Shown: piece by piece, positions 43,255 to 52,476 of the stretch
Layout: each line of letters starts with the position of its first letter
Numbering within the stretch: position 1 is the stretch's first letter
Origin: Candidatus Dadabacteria bacterium
GTDB lineage: Bacteria; Desulfobacterota_D; UBA1144; Nemesobacterales; Nemesobacteraceae
Reading direction: 5' to 3'
Assembly: GCA_951812945.1 (NCBI GenBank)
Contig: CATOTB010000001.1
Coordinates: forward strand, 329,976 to 393,975
Length of the DNA stretch: 64,000 nt
The notes under the pieces: model-generated
Told to the model about the DNA's origin: nothing
The model's input: the letters and a program-made list of their open reading frames with translations, nothing else
The model's database searches: none
Translations under genes and position numbers: made by a program

Positions 43255-43458
43255 ATGGCTAGTATTTCGATATGGGTTTTTGGTACAAAGGGAGAAGCGG
43301 AAGCCTACGCTCAAAAAGAAGAGAAAGAAGGCCGTAAGGTATACGGTCCGACTTGGTTGGGCACTGTTGACATTGTCGACTGTTCAGGCGCGAAACCGAA
43401 AAACGAGTACTTCCCGAAAAACTTTGCAGGCAAGTGGGGTATCGTGATTCTAGGTTAG
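43255..43458 (+). CDS. Small hypothetical protein
   Basis: 67 aa, ten bases after the lipoprotein gene. SIWVFGTKGEAEAYAQKEEK followed by a beta-rich end (GTVDIVDCSG, WGIVILG). Not recognised; likely the third gene of a small operon. Confidence 0.4.
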   Translation: MASISIWVFGTKGEAEAYAQKEEKEGRKVYGPTWLGTVDIVDCSGAKPKNEYFPKNFAGKWGIVILG

Positions 43459-43559
43459 TAGGCAGGGTGACATTCCGGTCGGAACGACGACTTGTGTTGT
43501 CATTCTGCTTCCCCAAACATGATTGTTTAGTTTGAATGTAACTGTTCTTTGAGTCCGTG

Positions 43560-43745
43560 CTATACTGCTCAGTGAGAGTCGAAGAGAGGCGCACCTGTCT
43601 TAGGTGCGGGGAATAACTGTTTCCGGTGGCTTTCGCCTTGCACCGGTGCCTCATTCCGCACCCTAGCAGTGTTTCCTCTCCCCGCTCGTCAAATCGGATG
43701 TGCGGTCCTTCCGCATCCGGCTTTCCGATAGATCATGCCTTCGCC
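43560..43745 (-). other. Group II intron 3' RNA remnant
   Basis: Read on the minus strand it gives GCCGGATGCGG-N5-CCGCACATCCG, a hairpin typical of the segment after group II intron ORFs, then gcaccggtgcaaggcgaaag and a tail ending cgactctc. No maturase frame precedes it. This is a partial 3' end of an intron of the same general kind as the fragment at 39362, in the opposite direction. Boundaries approximate. Confidence 0.5.
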
Positions 43746-44015
43746 TTCTCCTTGGGCCAGAATTCCCCATCGAGGAGAAATTACACTTGTTCCAGTCTAT
43801 CTTTTACTTCACCGTAAGTAAGTGTGGTTTCGTTTTCGGCGGCGGCAATTAGCTACTTCATCAGCAACTCAACGCCGAAGCGACGTAAATTCTGATTAGT
43901 AGGTCTAGTCTTCTTCATGACTCGTGTATAATCGTGCATTGTACACAGAGACCACGAAGTTTAAAAATAGAGTCTGTCTAGTTATATCTATACCCCCCTC
44001 GTCGTGGATGCTTGT
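43746..44015. other. Intergenic, no gene seen
   Basis: Apart from a short match to the start of the 311-bp block (a run of Cs near 43991, inverted), nothing is recognised. Confidence 0.4.
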
Positions 44016-44054
44016 ACCATGAAAATTGGATAGCAGACTTCCAATTTTCATGGT
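44016..44054. promoter_or_regulatory. Perfect 15-bp inverted repeat upstream of ATPase gene
   Basis: Arms 44016-44030 (accatgaaaattgga) and 44040-44054 with a 9-base loop, no T-run after it. A close relative lies at 54030-54058, so this is a dispersed palindrome, perhaps an operator or small mobile repeat. Confidence 0.65.
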
Positions 44055-44210
44055 TATTGCAAAATCGCGGAAGAAAAAAGACCGCTCTTTGGACATAGAT
44101 AAAATAGTTCCATGTCAATGTTTTTCTCTGCGCTTGGTTGTTTTTCTCTTGAGAGAGTCTGACAATTCGGTTATTCTAAACCCATAAATAATGGAGTTTC
44201 AATACCTGAT

Positions 44211-45401
44211 ATGTCGGATAATGAGTTTCCAAGAGAAATAGTCGCATCAGTCAGGCGCATGGCAGGGCACTTTCCCGCCGTTGTCGTTACGGGCGCCCGT
44301 CAGACGGGCAAGACAACCCTTCTGACAAAGCTGTTCGGGGACTATAACTACGTAAGCCTCGACCTTCCGGCAGAAGCGCAGTTGGCCGAAGAAGATCCTC
44401 AATCTTTTCTGTCGCGTCATCCCGCGCCGCTGCTCGTGGATGAGGTTCAGTACGCTCCCAGGCTGTTTCGCTATCTGAAGGTTGAAATAGACAGGCACAG
44501 GGGTATGAACGGACGCTTCATTCTGACCGGGTCGCAGAAATTCAGCCTGATGCAGGGAGTATCGGAGTCTTTGGCGGGCCGTTGCGGCGTGCTGGAGCTT
44601 GAAGGCCTTACGATTCAGGAACTTGGACCCGTGTTTTCCCGTGTGGAAGAGAGTGAAGGGATGGCCGAGATTCTCGGTCGCGGGTTCATGCCGCAACTCT
44701 GGAAGGACCCGGCGATGAGACCCGCAGATTATTTCAGCAGCTATCAGGCGACTTATCTTGAGCGCGATGTGCGCCAGCTTTTGAATGTTTCGTCGTTGCG
44801 GGACTTTGACCGATTCATGCGTGCCTTGGCTCTTCGCAGCGGGCAACTGCTTAACAAGTCGGAAATCGCCAAGGAGACAGGAATAAACAGCAAAACCGCT
44901 GACAAGTGGCTCAATGTGCTTGTGGCTTCCAATCAGGTTACGCTGCTTGAACCCTGGTTTGCGAATCTAGGGAAACGTCTCGCGAAGACGCCCAAGCTTT
45001 TTTTCAATGATGTCGGGTTGCTGTGCTTCTTTCTGGGACTTAAAGGACAGGCGGTGACCGAAAGCTACCTAATCGGAGCGATATGGGAGACTTTTGTTTT
45101 CGGCGAACTGCGAAAATACCTGTCTCTGGCGGCTCCGGAAGCAACCATATGGCACTATCGGGACCAGTCACGTGAAACGGATTTCATTATTGAGAAGGAC
45201 GGCTTTCTGACTCTGGCGGAAGCGAAATGGAAGGAACTTCCGACGTCACGCGATTTTGCCCAAGCGCTCAAGGTTCACGAACTGCTCGGACCGCGGGCGA
45301 GATGGCCCGTTATGGTGCTTTGCCGTACCCGCCAGAGTTTTCCGGTTGCGGAAAAGCTGCTTGCCGTAAATGCGTTCAGACTTCGGGAACACTTGGCATG
45401 A
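44211..45401 (+). CDS. DUF4143-family ATPase
   Basis: 396 aa. Walker A GARQTGKTT (28-36), Walker B APLLVDEVQYAP, sensor FILTGSQKFSLMQGVS, YLERDVRQLLNVSSLRDFDR, winged helix (NKSEIAKETGINSKTADKWL), and the DUF4143 nuclease-like end with RETDFIIEKDGF and EAKWKE. Starts 150 bases after the perfect inverted repeat. Third such ATPase in the window. Confidence 0.9.
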   Translation: MSDNEFPREIVASVRRMAGHFPAVVVTGARQTGKTTLLTKLFGDYNYVSLDLPAEAQLAEEDPQSFLSRHPAPLLVDEVQYAPRLFRYLKVEIDRHRGMNGRFILTGSQKFSLMQGVSESLAGRCGVLELEGLTIQELGPVFSRVEESEGMAEILGRGFMPQLWKDPAMRPADYFSSYQATYLERDVRQLLNVSSLRDFDRFMRALALRSGQLLNKSEIAKETGINSKTADKWLNVLVASNQVTLLEPWFANLGKRLAKTPKLFFNDVGLLCFFLGLKGQAVTESYLIGAIWETFVFGELRKYLSLAAPEATIWHYRDQSRETDFIIEKDGFLTLAEAKWKELPTSRDFAQALKVHELLGPRARWPVMVLCRTRQSFPVAEKLLAVNAFRLREHLA

Positions 45402-45543
45402 GAAGCTGGAAATTCCCTCCGGTCCTAAATTAGGCTTTTTCCGGTTTTCTCAGTAAATTTTTACCGCGGATTCGGGGAGGATGACGAAGGATCCGGATCA
45501 GGCATAAAACGCAAGGTCCGCTTTCAGGTAACGGAGTATCTCG

Positions 45544-47106
45544 ATGCTAAAACGCTTAAAGATCTTTCTGGTTTTCATTGCGTGCTTTTTCTTTGCCCCA
45601 GGCGGGGCCACGGCCCTCACGCTCACGCAGGCAAAGATAATGGCCCTTGAGAAAAACCACGACATAAGGGTCTGGATGCTCGGTGTCGATGCCGCCCGCG
45701 GAGAGCACAAGAGCAGGAAGGGTGCATACGATCCCGAGATAAGCTTCATGGCCTCATACGCCGATACCAAGGTTCCCACCCAGAGTTCTCTCATAGAAAA
45801 CGGAATAATAAACGCCGAAGTCCTCTCCTTCGGAAGCGAACTTTCGGGCAAACTTCCCACCGGGACCTTCTACAAGCTCTACGACCTTGAGGTATCGAGA
45901 ACCGAGACCGATTCCCCAATCGATAGCCTTAGTCCGTCATGGGCCGCGAGTCTCGGTTTCAGCGTGGGACAGGAACTGCTCCGCAGCTTCGATATCGCTT
46001 CTAACAGGGTATCGGTCGTGCTTTCAAGAAAAGACAAGAACATATCCGCGCACGAGTTCGAGCGCGTGGTGGCAAAGACGCTTTTTGATCTTGAGAGAAG
46101 TTACTGGGGAGTAGTGGCTGCTGCCCGCGACCGCGACCTTGAGAAAAAAGCCTATGATCTGGCGCTCGATCTTGAGAAGAGAACCGGAATACAGGTAGAG
46201 GTCGGGGTTTTGCCAAGGGTGACTCTCACTCAGGCGCGCTCTGAGAGAGCCGCCAGGAAGGTTAGGATGATAAACGCGGAGAATGCGTACGAGGCCTCTA
46301 TGGACGCGCTTAAGAATCTGCTTGTCATCCCCTTGGAGGAGAGCGTCGAGCTGCTTGAGATAACCGATTCCATGCCGACTGCGTATGACCCGGTCTCCGA
46401 GCTTGAGGCGGTGCTCCAGGCCTTTGAGAAACGTCCCGAGATGCGCCGGGCGGAGCAGGAGATGGAAAAAGCCCAGGCGCTTAAGACCTTTTACTCCCGC
46501 CAGAGGCTTCCCCGCCTGACGGTCGAGGGCCGTCTCGAGTATCTGGGTCTCGGAGGATCCGAGAACCCCGACAGGCTCGTTTTTGAGGGGCTTGACAGCG
46601 TGTCCCCGCGCTTTGCCGACTCCTCGCACGCCTATGACAGCATCGTCGACCGCGATTTTCCGAGCTGGAGCGTGACGGGAAAATTAAGCTTTCCCGTTTT
46701 CGGAAGAAAGGCCGGGGGAACCTATGCGAAGGCCCGCGCCGACTATGACCGGAGCGTTATAAACTACCAGAAGCAGAAAGACGCCGTGCGCCTTGACGTA
46801 AGAAACGCCATAAGGGAGATCGCAAGCAGCCGGAAGAAAATGGAAGCCGCCTTGCTTTCCACCAATCTTGCCAAGGAAGTGCTCAAAAACGAGGAGGAAA
46901 AGTTCAAGGCGGGACTTTCCACAACGAGGGAGATTCTTGAAGCGCAGAGGGACCTAATAAGCGCAGAGGCTGGCTACATAAGTGCCTTCGCCAGTTACCG
47001 GATCGCCTTGGCCGACCTTGAGCGCGCAAGGGGAACCATGATAGAAAGCAACTCCTTTCTAATAGAGAACCATTCAGACATCGGGTCTTATCTTGAGGTT
47101 GACTGA
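45544..47106 (+). CDS. tolC: TolC-family outer-membrane efflux protein
   Basis: 520 aa with a signal peptide (IFLVFIACFFFAPGGATA). Two OEP repeats are visible: TLTQAKIMALEKNHDIRVWM early and, in the second half, VRLDVRNAIREIASSRKKME and AGLSTTREILEAQRDLISAE. TolC proteins form trimeric channel-tunnels for drug efflux or type I secretion; the partner pump is not in the window. At 520 aa it is slightly longer than E. coli TolC. No clear terminator follows. Confidence 0.9.
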   Translation: MLKRLKIFLVFIACFFFAPGGATALTLTQAKIMALEKNHDIRVWMLGVDAARGEHKSRKGAYDPEISFMASYADTKVPTQSSLIENGIINAEVLSFGSELSGKLPTGTFYKLYDLEVSRTETDSPIDSLSPSWAASLGFSVGQELLRSFDIASNRVSVVLSRKDKNISAHEFERVVAKTLFDLERSYWGVVAAARDRDLEKKAYDLALDLEKRTGIQVEVGVLPRVTLTQARSERAARKVRMINAENAYEASMDALKNLLVIPLEESVELLEITDSMPTAYDPVSELEAVLQAFEKRPEMRRAEQEMEKAQALKTFYSRQRLPRLTVEGRLEYLGLGGSENPDRLVFEGLDSVSPRFADSSHAYDSIVDRDFPSWSVTGKLSFPVFGRKAGGTYAKARADYDRSVINYQKQKDAVRLDVRNAIREIASSRKKMEAALLSTNLAKEVLKNEEEKFKAGLSTTREILEAQRDLISAEAGYISAFASYRIALADLERARGTMIESNSFLIENHSDIGSYLEVD

Positions 47107-47162
47107 CCTGCCTGTTGCGTTACCTTGAGGGATAATCAGAATTGCATTTATGGGGGACTACC

Positions 47163-47447
47163 ATGACTGGGAATCTTGATCAGTTTCACCCGAAGTGGCC
47201 ATTGCCGCCGCCTGGAGATACTATTCTGGACATATTGGAAGAAAGGGGCTGGACTCAGTCTGAATTTGCCGATCGCGCCGGTTATACGACAAAATACGTA
47301 AACCAGCTTGTATGTGGCAAAGCGGCAATTACGGAAGATACGGCACTTCAACTGGAACGGGTGCTTGGCGGCAGCGCGGAGTTCTGGTTGTCAAGGGAGG
47401 CTAGGTATCGCAAGGCCATGGCCCGCACGAAGGATATCTGCCTATGA
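47163..47447 (+). CDS. HigA-like XRE antitoxin, orphan
   Basis: 94 aa from the ATG at 47163. PPPGDTILDILEERGWTQSE then FADRAGYTTKYVNQLVCGKA is the HigA/VapI helix-turn-helix with the 'P-G--i-e-le--g-tq--fA' opening, then LQLERVLGGSAEFWLSREAR. HigA represses and neutralises HigB RNases. No HigB-like gene lies beside it, so it is an orphan or the truncated head of a longer HTH-ImmA type protein. Confidence 0.75.
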   Translation: MTGNLDQFHPKWPLPPPGDTILDILEERGWTQSEFADRAGYTTKYVNQLVCGKAAITEDTALQLERVLGGSAEFWLSREARYRKAMARTKDICL

Positions 47448-47538
47448 GTCATGTTAACGGATTGAAAGTGCGCTACAGGTAGAGAACAAAGCAGAGTTAA
47501 CGGGCAGCGACCCCTGAGTTAAATTGATGCATTAGGGA

Positions 47539-47856
47539 TTATTGCCCGTGTATTAGCACCACATGATTTCTTTCTATTTCCCTGTGGAAGTTTTCGGGGA
47601 GGCGGGTCCAGTCGCGTGCTTCTACCAGAAAGGGAATGTTTGACTCCCGGAGTGCTTCCGAAAGTGTCTTCAGTCGACCGGTTTCAATTCGCTGTAGTCC
47701 GTGAGCACGTAGCACCAGATCGAGATCACTCCCACCGTGGCTTCGGCCATGGATACGGCTGCCATAAACCCAAGCCTCCACTCCAGGCAAATGGCGGCGC
47801 AGTAACACTTCAATCATCTTGCGATGTCTTGGTGATAAATGCAGTCTTTCAGCCAT
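47539..47856 (-). CDS. mntA: MNT-type nucleotidyltransferase antitoxin (MntA)
   Basis: 105 aa. GSRIHGRSHGGSDLDL (32-47) gives the GSx10DxD signature of minimal nucleotidyltransferases. Known MntA antitoxins add AMP groups to a Tyr of the HEPN toxin and silence it. The start overlaps the HEPN gene by 8 bases. Confidence 0.88.
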   Translation of the reverse strand: MAERLHLSPRHRKMIEVLLRRHLPGVEAWVYGSRIHGRSHGGSDLDLVLRAHGLQRIETGRLKTLSEALRESNIPFLVEARDWTRLPENFHREIERNHVVLIHGQ

Positions 47857-48271
47857 TGTTCGTTCCTTCTATTACGTCAGCCAATGCTTTAGTGTCGGTG
47901 ATAAAATCCGGCAGGAGTTTGATCGTGCTCTCGGCAAAATCTTTTCCATAGCTATGTGCCGTATCGTTACGATTATCGCAGTACGAAAGCCAGCGCTCGC
48001 AGGTCTCTTGATCAATCAGGTCGTGCTTAACGGCATGGCGGAAGAGATCCTTGAAGACCAAACGATCTACTTGACGGTTGTCAGCGAAATAAGCACTCAG
48101 AACCTTCCTAAGCAACTTGCCGCTCTGCTCCAGAATAATTTCGAACTCTTTTACGCAGGCCGCGCGGTAGACATCATAGGCAATTTCGTCCGGATTGCTA
48201 CGTTCCAACTCTTTCAGGGAATGTTCCAGAGTGTCGAGGCAGCGTCTGAGAAATTCCGTGTCAATGCTCAT
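47849..48271 (-). CDS. hepT: HEPN-family toxin (HepT)
   Basis: 140 aa, helical. RNDTAHSYG at 101-109 holds the Rx4H active site, followed by the Tyr at 108 that matches the RX4HXY modification site in HepT. First gene of a two-gene unit with mntA. HepT is an RNase that stops growth unless AMPylated by MntA. It is near the family's usual length and the key residues are intact. Confidence 0.88.
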   Translation of the reverse strand: MSIDTEFLRRCLDTLEHSLKELERSNPDEIAYDVYRAACVKEFEIILEQSGKLLRKVLSAYFADNRQVDRLVFKDLFRHAVKHDLIDQETCERWLSYCDNRNDTAHSYGKDFAESTIKLLPDFITDTKALADVIEGTNNG

Positions 48272-48599
48272 GGTATTTGGTCTTCGAACTCAACCGTCTT
48301 TGGCTTCTTCGGGAAATAATAACCTCTAGAAAATTACCCCAAGGGATAAGGATTGCAATTCTGATCAAGTCATCCCGACTAGTCTCCAAGCGGGCATATC
48401 AGATAGTCGACAACAATACCGTGGAGAGGCACTTGAGGCTGGTAACAAGCAGTCTAGGACATGTTCTTTAACCTGCAGACAAGTTAATCAAGGCATGGCT
48501 TTTTCAATAATGAAATGAAGTGAATATCCAGATGCTGAAGGTCATGGTTCACGGGTAAATTGCACTTTTTTACCTTCAACTACTTGGCTGTGGGGAATT
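48272..48599. other. Intergenic, no gene seen
   Basis: 328 bases between hepT and the end of purH. No terminator or RNA gene recognised; presumably holds the hepT-mntA promoter. Confidence 0.4.
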
Positions 48600-50165
48600 T
48601 CAGTGCTTAAAGTGTCTTTTCCCGGTAAAGACCATCGCCATCGAGTTTTCGTCCGCGGCAGCGATAACCTCTTCGTCCCTTACCGATCCCCCAGGCTGTG
48701 CTATTGCAGTTATTCCCGCACGCGCCGCTTCGTCAACACCGTCTCTGAAAGGGAAAAATGCGTCAGAAGCTAGCACAGAACCATCGGTCGGCGTTTGGGC
48801 CTTCATCCCGGCGATCCGAACGGAATCGACCCTGCTCATCTGCCCAGCTCCTATTCCCACCGTCCTGAGATCCCTCGCATAGATAATCGCGTTTGACTTG
48901 GTGTGCTGACAGACCTTCCAGGCAAACCGGAGATCGGCCATTTCCTCTTCGGTGGGTTTTCTTTTGGTCGGGACCTTTATGTCTGAAAAATCATCTCCCC
49001 ATCCCCTGTCGCTTTGCTGTATGAGTGCCCCGCCCGTCACTTTCTTTATGTCCCACGCTCCCGCGCCGCCGATATCCATGCCGCCTGAGAGAAGCACCCG
49101 GAGGTTTTTCCTTGCCGAAAGCAGCATGAGCGCCTTTTCAGAAAAACCCGGAGCTATGATGACTTCTGCGAACATGCCGGCTATCTTCTCGGCCGCGGTT
49201 TCGTCAACCTCTCTGTTAAAGGCTATTATCCCCCCGAAAGCGCTTTCCGGGTCACATTCCCTCGCCCGGGAGAACGCCTCTTCAGGAGTATTTCCCAAAG
49301 CCGCTCCGCAGGGGTTGTTGTGCTTCACTATCACGCAGGCGGTATCGCTGAATTCCCTTACGAGTTCGAAGGCCGAGTCGGTGTCGTATATGTTGTTAAG
49401 CGAAAGCTCTTTTCCCTGGAGCTGCCTGGCGCTTGCTACGCAGTGCGCCCCGGAGATCCTGCTTTCAGTGTAGAAAGCCCCGAGCTGATGAGGGTTCTCC
49501 CCGTAGCGAAGATCGAGTTTTTTCTCAAGGTAGAGGGTGTAGGTTTCGGGAAGCGGGTTTCTTCCGCCGTCGGGTTCGAGGGAGGAGAGATAATTTGATA
49601 TAGCCGCGTCATATCTCGAAACATAGGAGAAGGCCTTTGCAGAGAGGCGGAAATTTGTCTCGGGGGAGATTTTCCCCTTGTTTTTCCGAAGTTCCCTAAG
49701 CACCGCCCCGTAGTCTTCGGGATCGGTGAGCACGGTTACCGACGCGTGGTTTTTAGCCGCGGCCCGAAGCATTGCCGGACCCCCTATGTCTATGTTCTCT
49801 ATCGCTTCAGAAAACGAGGTTCCCTCTTTTGCCACAACTTCCTCGAACGGGTAGAAGTTGACCACGAGCATATCTATCGGCTCTATTGAGTTCTCCGCCA
49901 TTTCCTCTACGTGGCGCTCATCGTCCCTTATTCCGAGAAGTCCCCCGTGGATTCTTGGGTGAAGCGTTTTAACCCTTCCCCCGAGTATTTCGGGAAACCC
50001 GGTGTAATCCGATATCTCGGTTACCTTCGCTCCGCCGTCGCGAAGCCTCTTGGCGGTTCCCCCGGTTGAGAGCATCTCAACGCCCAATTTCCCGAGACCC
50101 TTTGCGAGCTTGGCTACTCCTTTTTTGTCGTAAACGCTTATTACCGCTCTTTTTACCCTTGTCAC
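48600..50165 (-). CDS. purH: Bifunctional AICAR transformylase / IMP cyclohydrolase PurH
   Basis: 521 aa. I start at GTG 50165 (AGGAG eight bases upstream), which matches the usual 'RRALlSVsDK' N-terminus as VTRVKRAVISVYDKKG; longer frames add an unusual tail. IMP cyclohydrolase domain (ISDYTGFPEILGGRVKTLHP) then AICAR transformylase domain (CVIVKHNNPCGAALG, SDAFFPFRDGVDEAARAG). Catalyses the last two steps of IMP synthesis in the cytoplasm. The TnpB element is inserted just upstream, so its promoter may have been moved or replaced. Confidence 0.97.
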   Translation of the reverse strand: MTRVKRAVISVYDKKGVAKLAKGLGKLGVEMLSTGGTAKRLRDGGAKVTEISDYTGFPEILGGRVKTLHPRIHGGLLGIRDDERHVEEMAENSIEPIDMLVVNFYPFEEVVAKEGTSFSEAIENIDIGGPAMLRAAAKNHASVTVLTDPEDYGAVLRELRKNKGKISPETNFRLSAKAFSYVSRYDAAISNYLSSLEPDGGRNPLPETYTLYLEKKLDLRYGENPHQLGAFYTESRISGAHCVASARQLQGKELSLNNIYDTDSAFELVREFSDTACVIVKHNNPCGAALGNTPEEAFSRARECDPESAFGGIIAFNREVDETAAEKIAGMFAEVIIAPGFSEKALMLLSARKNLRVLLSGGMDIGGAGAWDIKKVTGGALIQQSDRGWGDDFSDIKVPTKRKPTEEEMADLRFAWKVCQHTKSNAIIYARDLRTVGIGAGQMSRVDSVRIAGMKAQTPTDGSVLASDAFFPFRDGVDEAARAGITAIAQPGGSVRDEEVIAAADENSMAMVFTGKRHFKH

Positions 50166-50260
50166 GAATGAAACTCCTTTTTTGGAATCGGAAGCGGCCG
50201 CGCGGGCCACACCGATCGGGCGAGACCTTTTTTCGCCTCGGGCGGAATCAAAATACTAAA

Positions 50261-51522
50261 GCTATGGGACTTATATATATAACTACACATATACTGTTCC
50301 TGGCCGAACGAGAGCAGCCCCTCGCTTATTTCCCATCCTTCCGACCATGCGGGTAATCTTCCCTCCCGCAACCGAGATACCTCGATGAAGGATATTAATT
50401 GCCGCGTTTACATCCCTGTCCATCTCAAGTCCACAGTCGCATTTATGCATCCGGACAGACAGATTCTTTTTCACCGTTGCTCCGCAACTTGAGCATTCCT
50501 GCGAAGTTCCCTTGGGATCCACGCGCACCATCTTAACGCCAGCACTCTCAGCCTTCTCGTTAAGCAGTGCGGCGAACTTGCCCCAAGTCTGCTCCTGTAT
50601 GCTCCTTGCCAACTGCCTGTTGCCAAGCATCTTCTTCGTTTCAAGCTTCTCTGCCGCTATAAAGTCGTGCATCTTCACTATTTCGGAAGTTAACCTGTGG
50701 AGATAGTTCCTCTCTTTGTCCGTCAGTCTCTGCCATTCCTTGGCAAGCAGCAAAACCGCCTTCCTTCTGTTGTTGCTTCCCTTCTTCTTGCGTGAGACCG
50801 ACCTCTGGAGGCGTATCAGCCTCTTTCTGTCTATCTCCCGCTTCTCCACGGTCTTCCCGTCGCTCATGGTAAGACGCTTTGATATTCCCATATCTATCCC
50901 AACCGGATTGCTCACCGGTTTTCCCTCGGGAGTTGGAAACTCGTACGATAACGCAACTTCCGTGCGCAAGGGCTTTCTTGTAATTCGTATCGCTCTCAGA
51001 AATGCGTTTGAGGGCAGTTCCCGCTCCGTTTTTACTTCAATACGAGGAAGCCCCTTTACCTTGAGAATCAGTTTCTGCCCCTCACGCTTCAGTATCCGCC
51101 AGCACTGGTCGTTTATCTCTATTGTTCGCCAACGCTTGGAACTCTTGAATCGAGGGAAGCCACCGTACCGGAAAAACCGCTTGTATGCTTTATCCAGCCT
51201 GGACAGCACGCCACGGAATACGATAGCGGAAACCTCCTCGAACTCGCGCAACTCTGCCCTGACTTTCGTAAGTTCCTTGCACTGGTCATAATACGAGCGG
51301 CCCTCGCCCGTTTTCCTGTAGCAGTCAATGCGGGATTCCAATCCTGCGTTATAGAGTTCCGCGGATAATCTGAATATCTCCCCAAGCCTCTCATGCCCGG
51401 CAGCAGACAGCTTAGCGCGACATTTGTAAGCCCTTATCATTACTGTATATTATACCCCATTGTCCAGTTGTTTCCATGTTTGTTGTCCGAATCTGTGTAG
51501 TTATGTATATAAGTCCCAAAGC
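50261..51522. mobile_element. TnpB element with 29-bp terminal inverted repeats
   Basis: GCTATGGGACTTATATATAT(AACTACACA) at 50261-50289 is repeated inverted at 51494-51522 with two mismatches. The unit contains tnpB alone, with no tnpA. The left repeat overlaps the tnpB stop codon. IS200/IS605 elements normally end in subterminal hairpins rather than matching inverted repeats, so the layout is uncommon. Confidence 0.75.
50283..51440 (-). CDS. tnpB: TnpB RNA-guided endonuclease (IS200/IS605-type OrfB)
   Basis: 385 aa. RuvC triad: GIDMGI (Asp183), AAEKLETK (Glu264), and EMDRDVNAAINI (Asp341 or 343). Zinc ribbon Cys316, Cys319, Cys334, Cys336 (CSSC and CDC). N-terminal wedge region AYKCRAKLSAAGHERLGEIF. 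TnpB is an RNA-guided DNA nuclease ancestral to Cas12; its omega RNA normally spans the 3' end of tnpB, which here runs into the left inverted repeat. All key residues appear intact. Confidence 0.93.
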   Translation of the reverse strand: MIRAYKCRAKLSAAGHERLGEIFRLSAELYNAGLESRIDCYRKTGEGRSYYDQCKELTKVRAELREFEEVSAIVFRGVLSRLDKAYKRFFRYGGFPRFKSSKRWRTIEINDQCWRILKREGQKLILKVKGLPRIEVKTERELPSNAFLRAIRITRKPLRTEVALSYEFPTPEGKPVSNPVGIDMGISKRLTMSDGKTVEKREIDRKRLIRLQRSVSRKKKGSNNRRKAVLLLAKEWQRLTDKERNYLHRLTSEIVKMHDFIAAEKLETKKMLGNRQLARSIQEQTWGKFAALLNEKAESAGVKMVRVDPKGTSQECSSCGATVKKNLSVRMHKCDCGLEMDRDVNAAINILHRGISVAGGKITRMVGRMGNKRGAALVRPGTVYV

Positions 51523-51623
51523 TATCACAGCCATCCGGATTTTCAATTCCGTGCTTACAAACAATTCCGTTTTTCGGTACAATATCAGGGGTAAAGCGTG
51601 CCAGTCACGCCGGAGAAGCGCAG

Positions 51624-52400
51624 ATGAAAAAAGAAAGGTCAGCTCAGCTCAAGGTAGGGATTTTCGTTCTGGTATCGATCGCTATTTTCGTTTACGGAGT
51701 TTTCACGATAAGCGGCCAGGAGGAACTCTTTGAGAAGGAGTACACGGTAAAGACCTACTTTGACAACACGGCCGGGCTCCTTGAAGGTGCCTATGTGCGT
51801 CTCTCGGGCGTGGGCGTGGGGTCGGTTTCCTCTATCCGTTTCTCTGACGACCCCTCACTGGGGAAGGTTCAGGTGGTGATGGAGGTTAACAAGCGGGCGC
51901 TTGCTAGGGTCTCAGTGGACTCTCACGCCACGATCAAGACCGAAGGGCTTCTGGGAGCGAAATTCGTCGAGATAATTCCCGGTCAGGGAGAGGGCATAGG
52001 GAAGGTGCGCGACGGGATTGTGATCAGGGGCTACACGTCGCCCGAGATGCAGGAGATAATAAGCCAGTCAGAGGAGTTCGTTACGAACCTCACGGCTATC
52101 TCCAGAAATCTCGACAAGATAGTGGCGGCGTTTGCGGATGAGAAGAAGGAGGGCTTTCTGCACACTCTGATATACGACGAGCAGTTTGCAGCCGACATGC
52201 GGAGCTTCTCCTCCAACTTGGCCGAGGTTTCCCGAATGATCAGGGAAGGGGAAGGCTCTGTTGGAGGGCTTGTAGTGGATCCCTCGGTTCACGACGCCCT
52301 GAAAGGAGTGCTAGGGGAGGCGGAGAGAAACAGGTTCGTGCGTTCCGCCGTGAGGTATATGATAGAAGAAAAGGAAAAAAGGGCGTCGGAAGAACCTTAG
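51624..52400 (+). CDS. mlaD: MlaD/MCE-domain lipid-transport protein
   Basis: 258 aa. One N-terminal membrane helix (VGIFVLVSIAIFVYGVFTIS), then the MCE domain: TVKTYFDNTAGLLEGAYVRL, SGVGVGSVSSIRF, and ATIKTEGLLGAKFVEIIPG. MlaD binds phospholipid on the periplasmic face of the MlaFEDB transporter. The C-terminus extends beyond the domain as a helix. mlaE and mlaF are not in the window. Confidence 0.9.
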   Translation: MKKERSAQLKVGIFVLVSIAIFVYGVFTISGQEELFEKEYTVKTYFDNTAGLLEGAYVRLSGVGVGSVSSIRFSDDPSLGKVQVVMEVNKRALARVSVDSHATIKTEGLLGAKFVEIIPGQGEGIGKVRDGIVIRGYTSPEMQEIISQSEEFVTNLTAISRNLDKIVAAFADEKKEGFLHTLIYDEQFAADMRSFSSNLAEVSRMIREGEGSVGGLVVDPSVHDALKGVLGEAERNRFVRSAVRYMIEEKEKRASEEP

Positions 52401-52476
52401 GGTTCCTGCCGGAATCGGGCTTTGCTTCTGGCGATGCCTTAATATTGAGTTAGAAAGTTTCAAGGAGGTAATAGAA

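Noticed and set aside
43259..43654. 131-codon minus frame
   Set aside because: Overlaps the small hypothetical gene and intron RNA remnant; no signal or domain.
44016..44054. Rho-independent terminator
   Set aside because: Strong hairpin but no T-run, AT-rich arms, and located upstream of a gene rather than after one.
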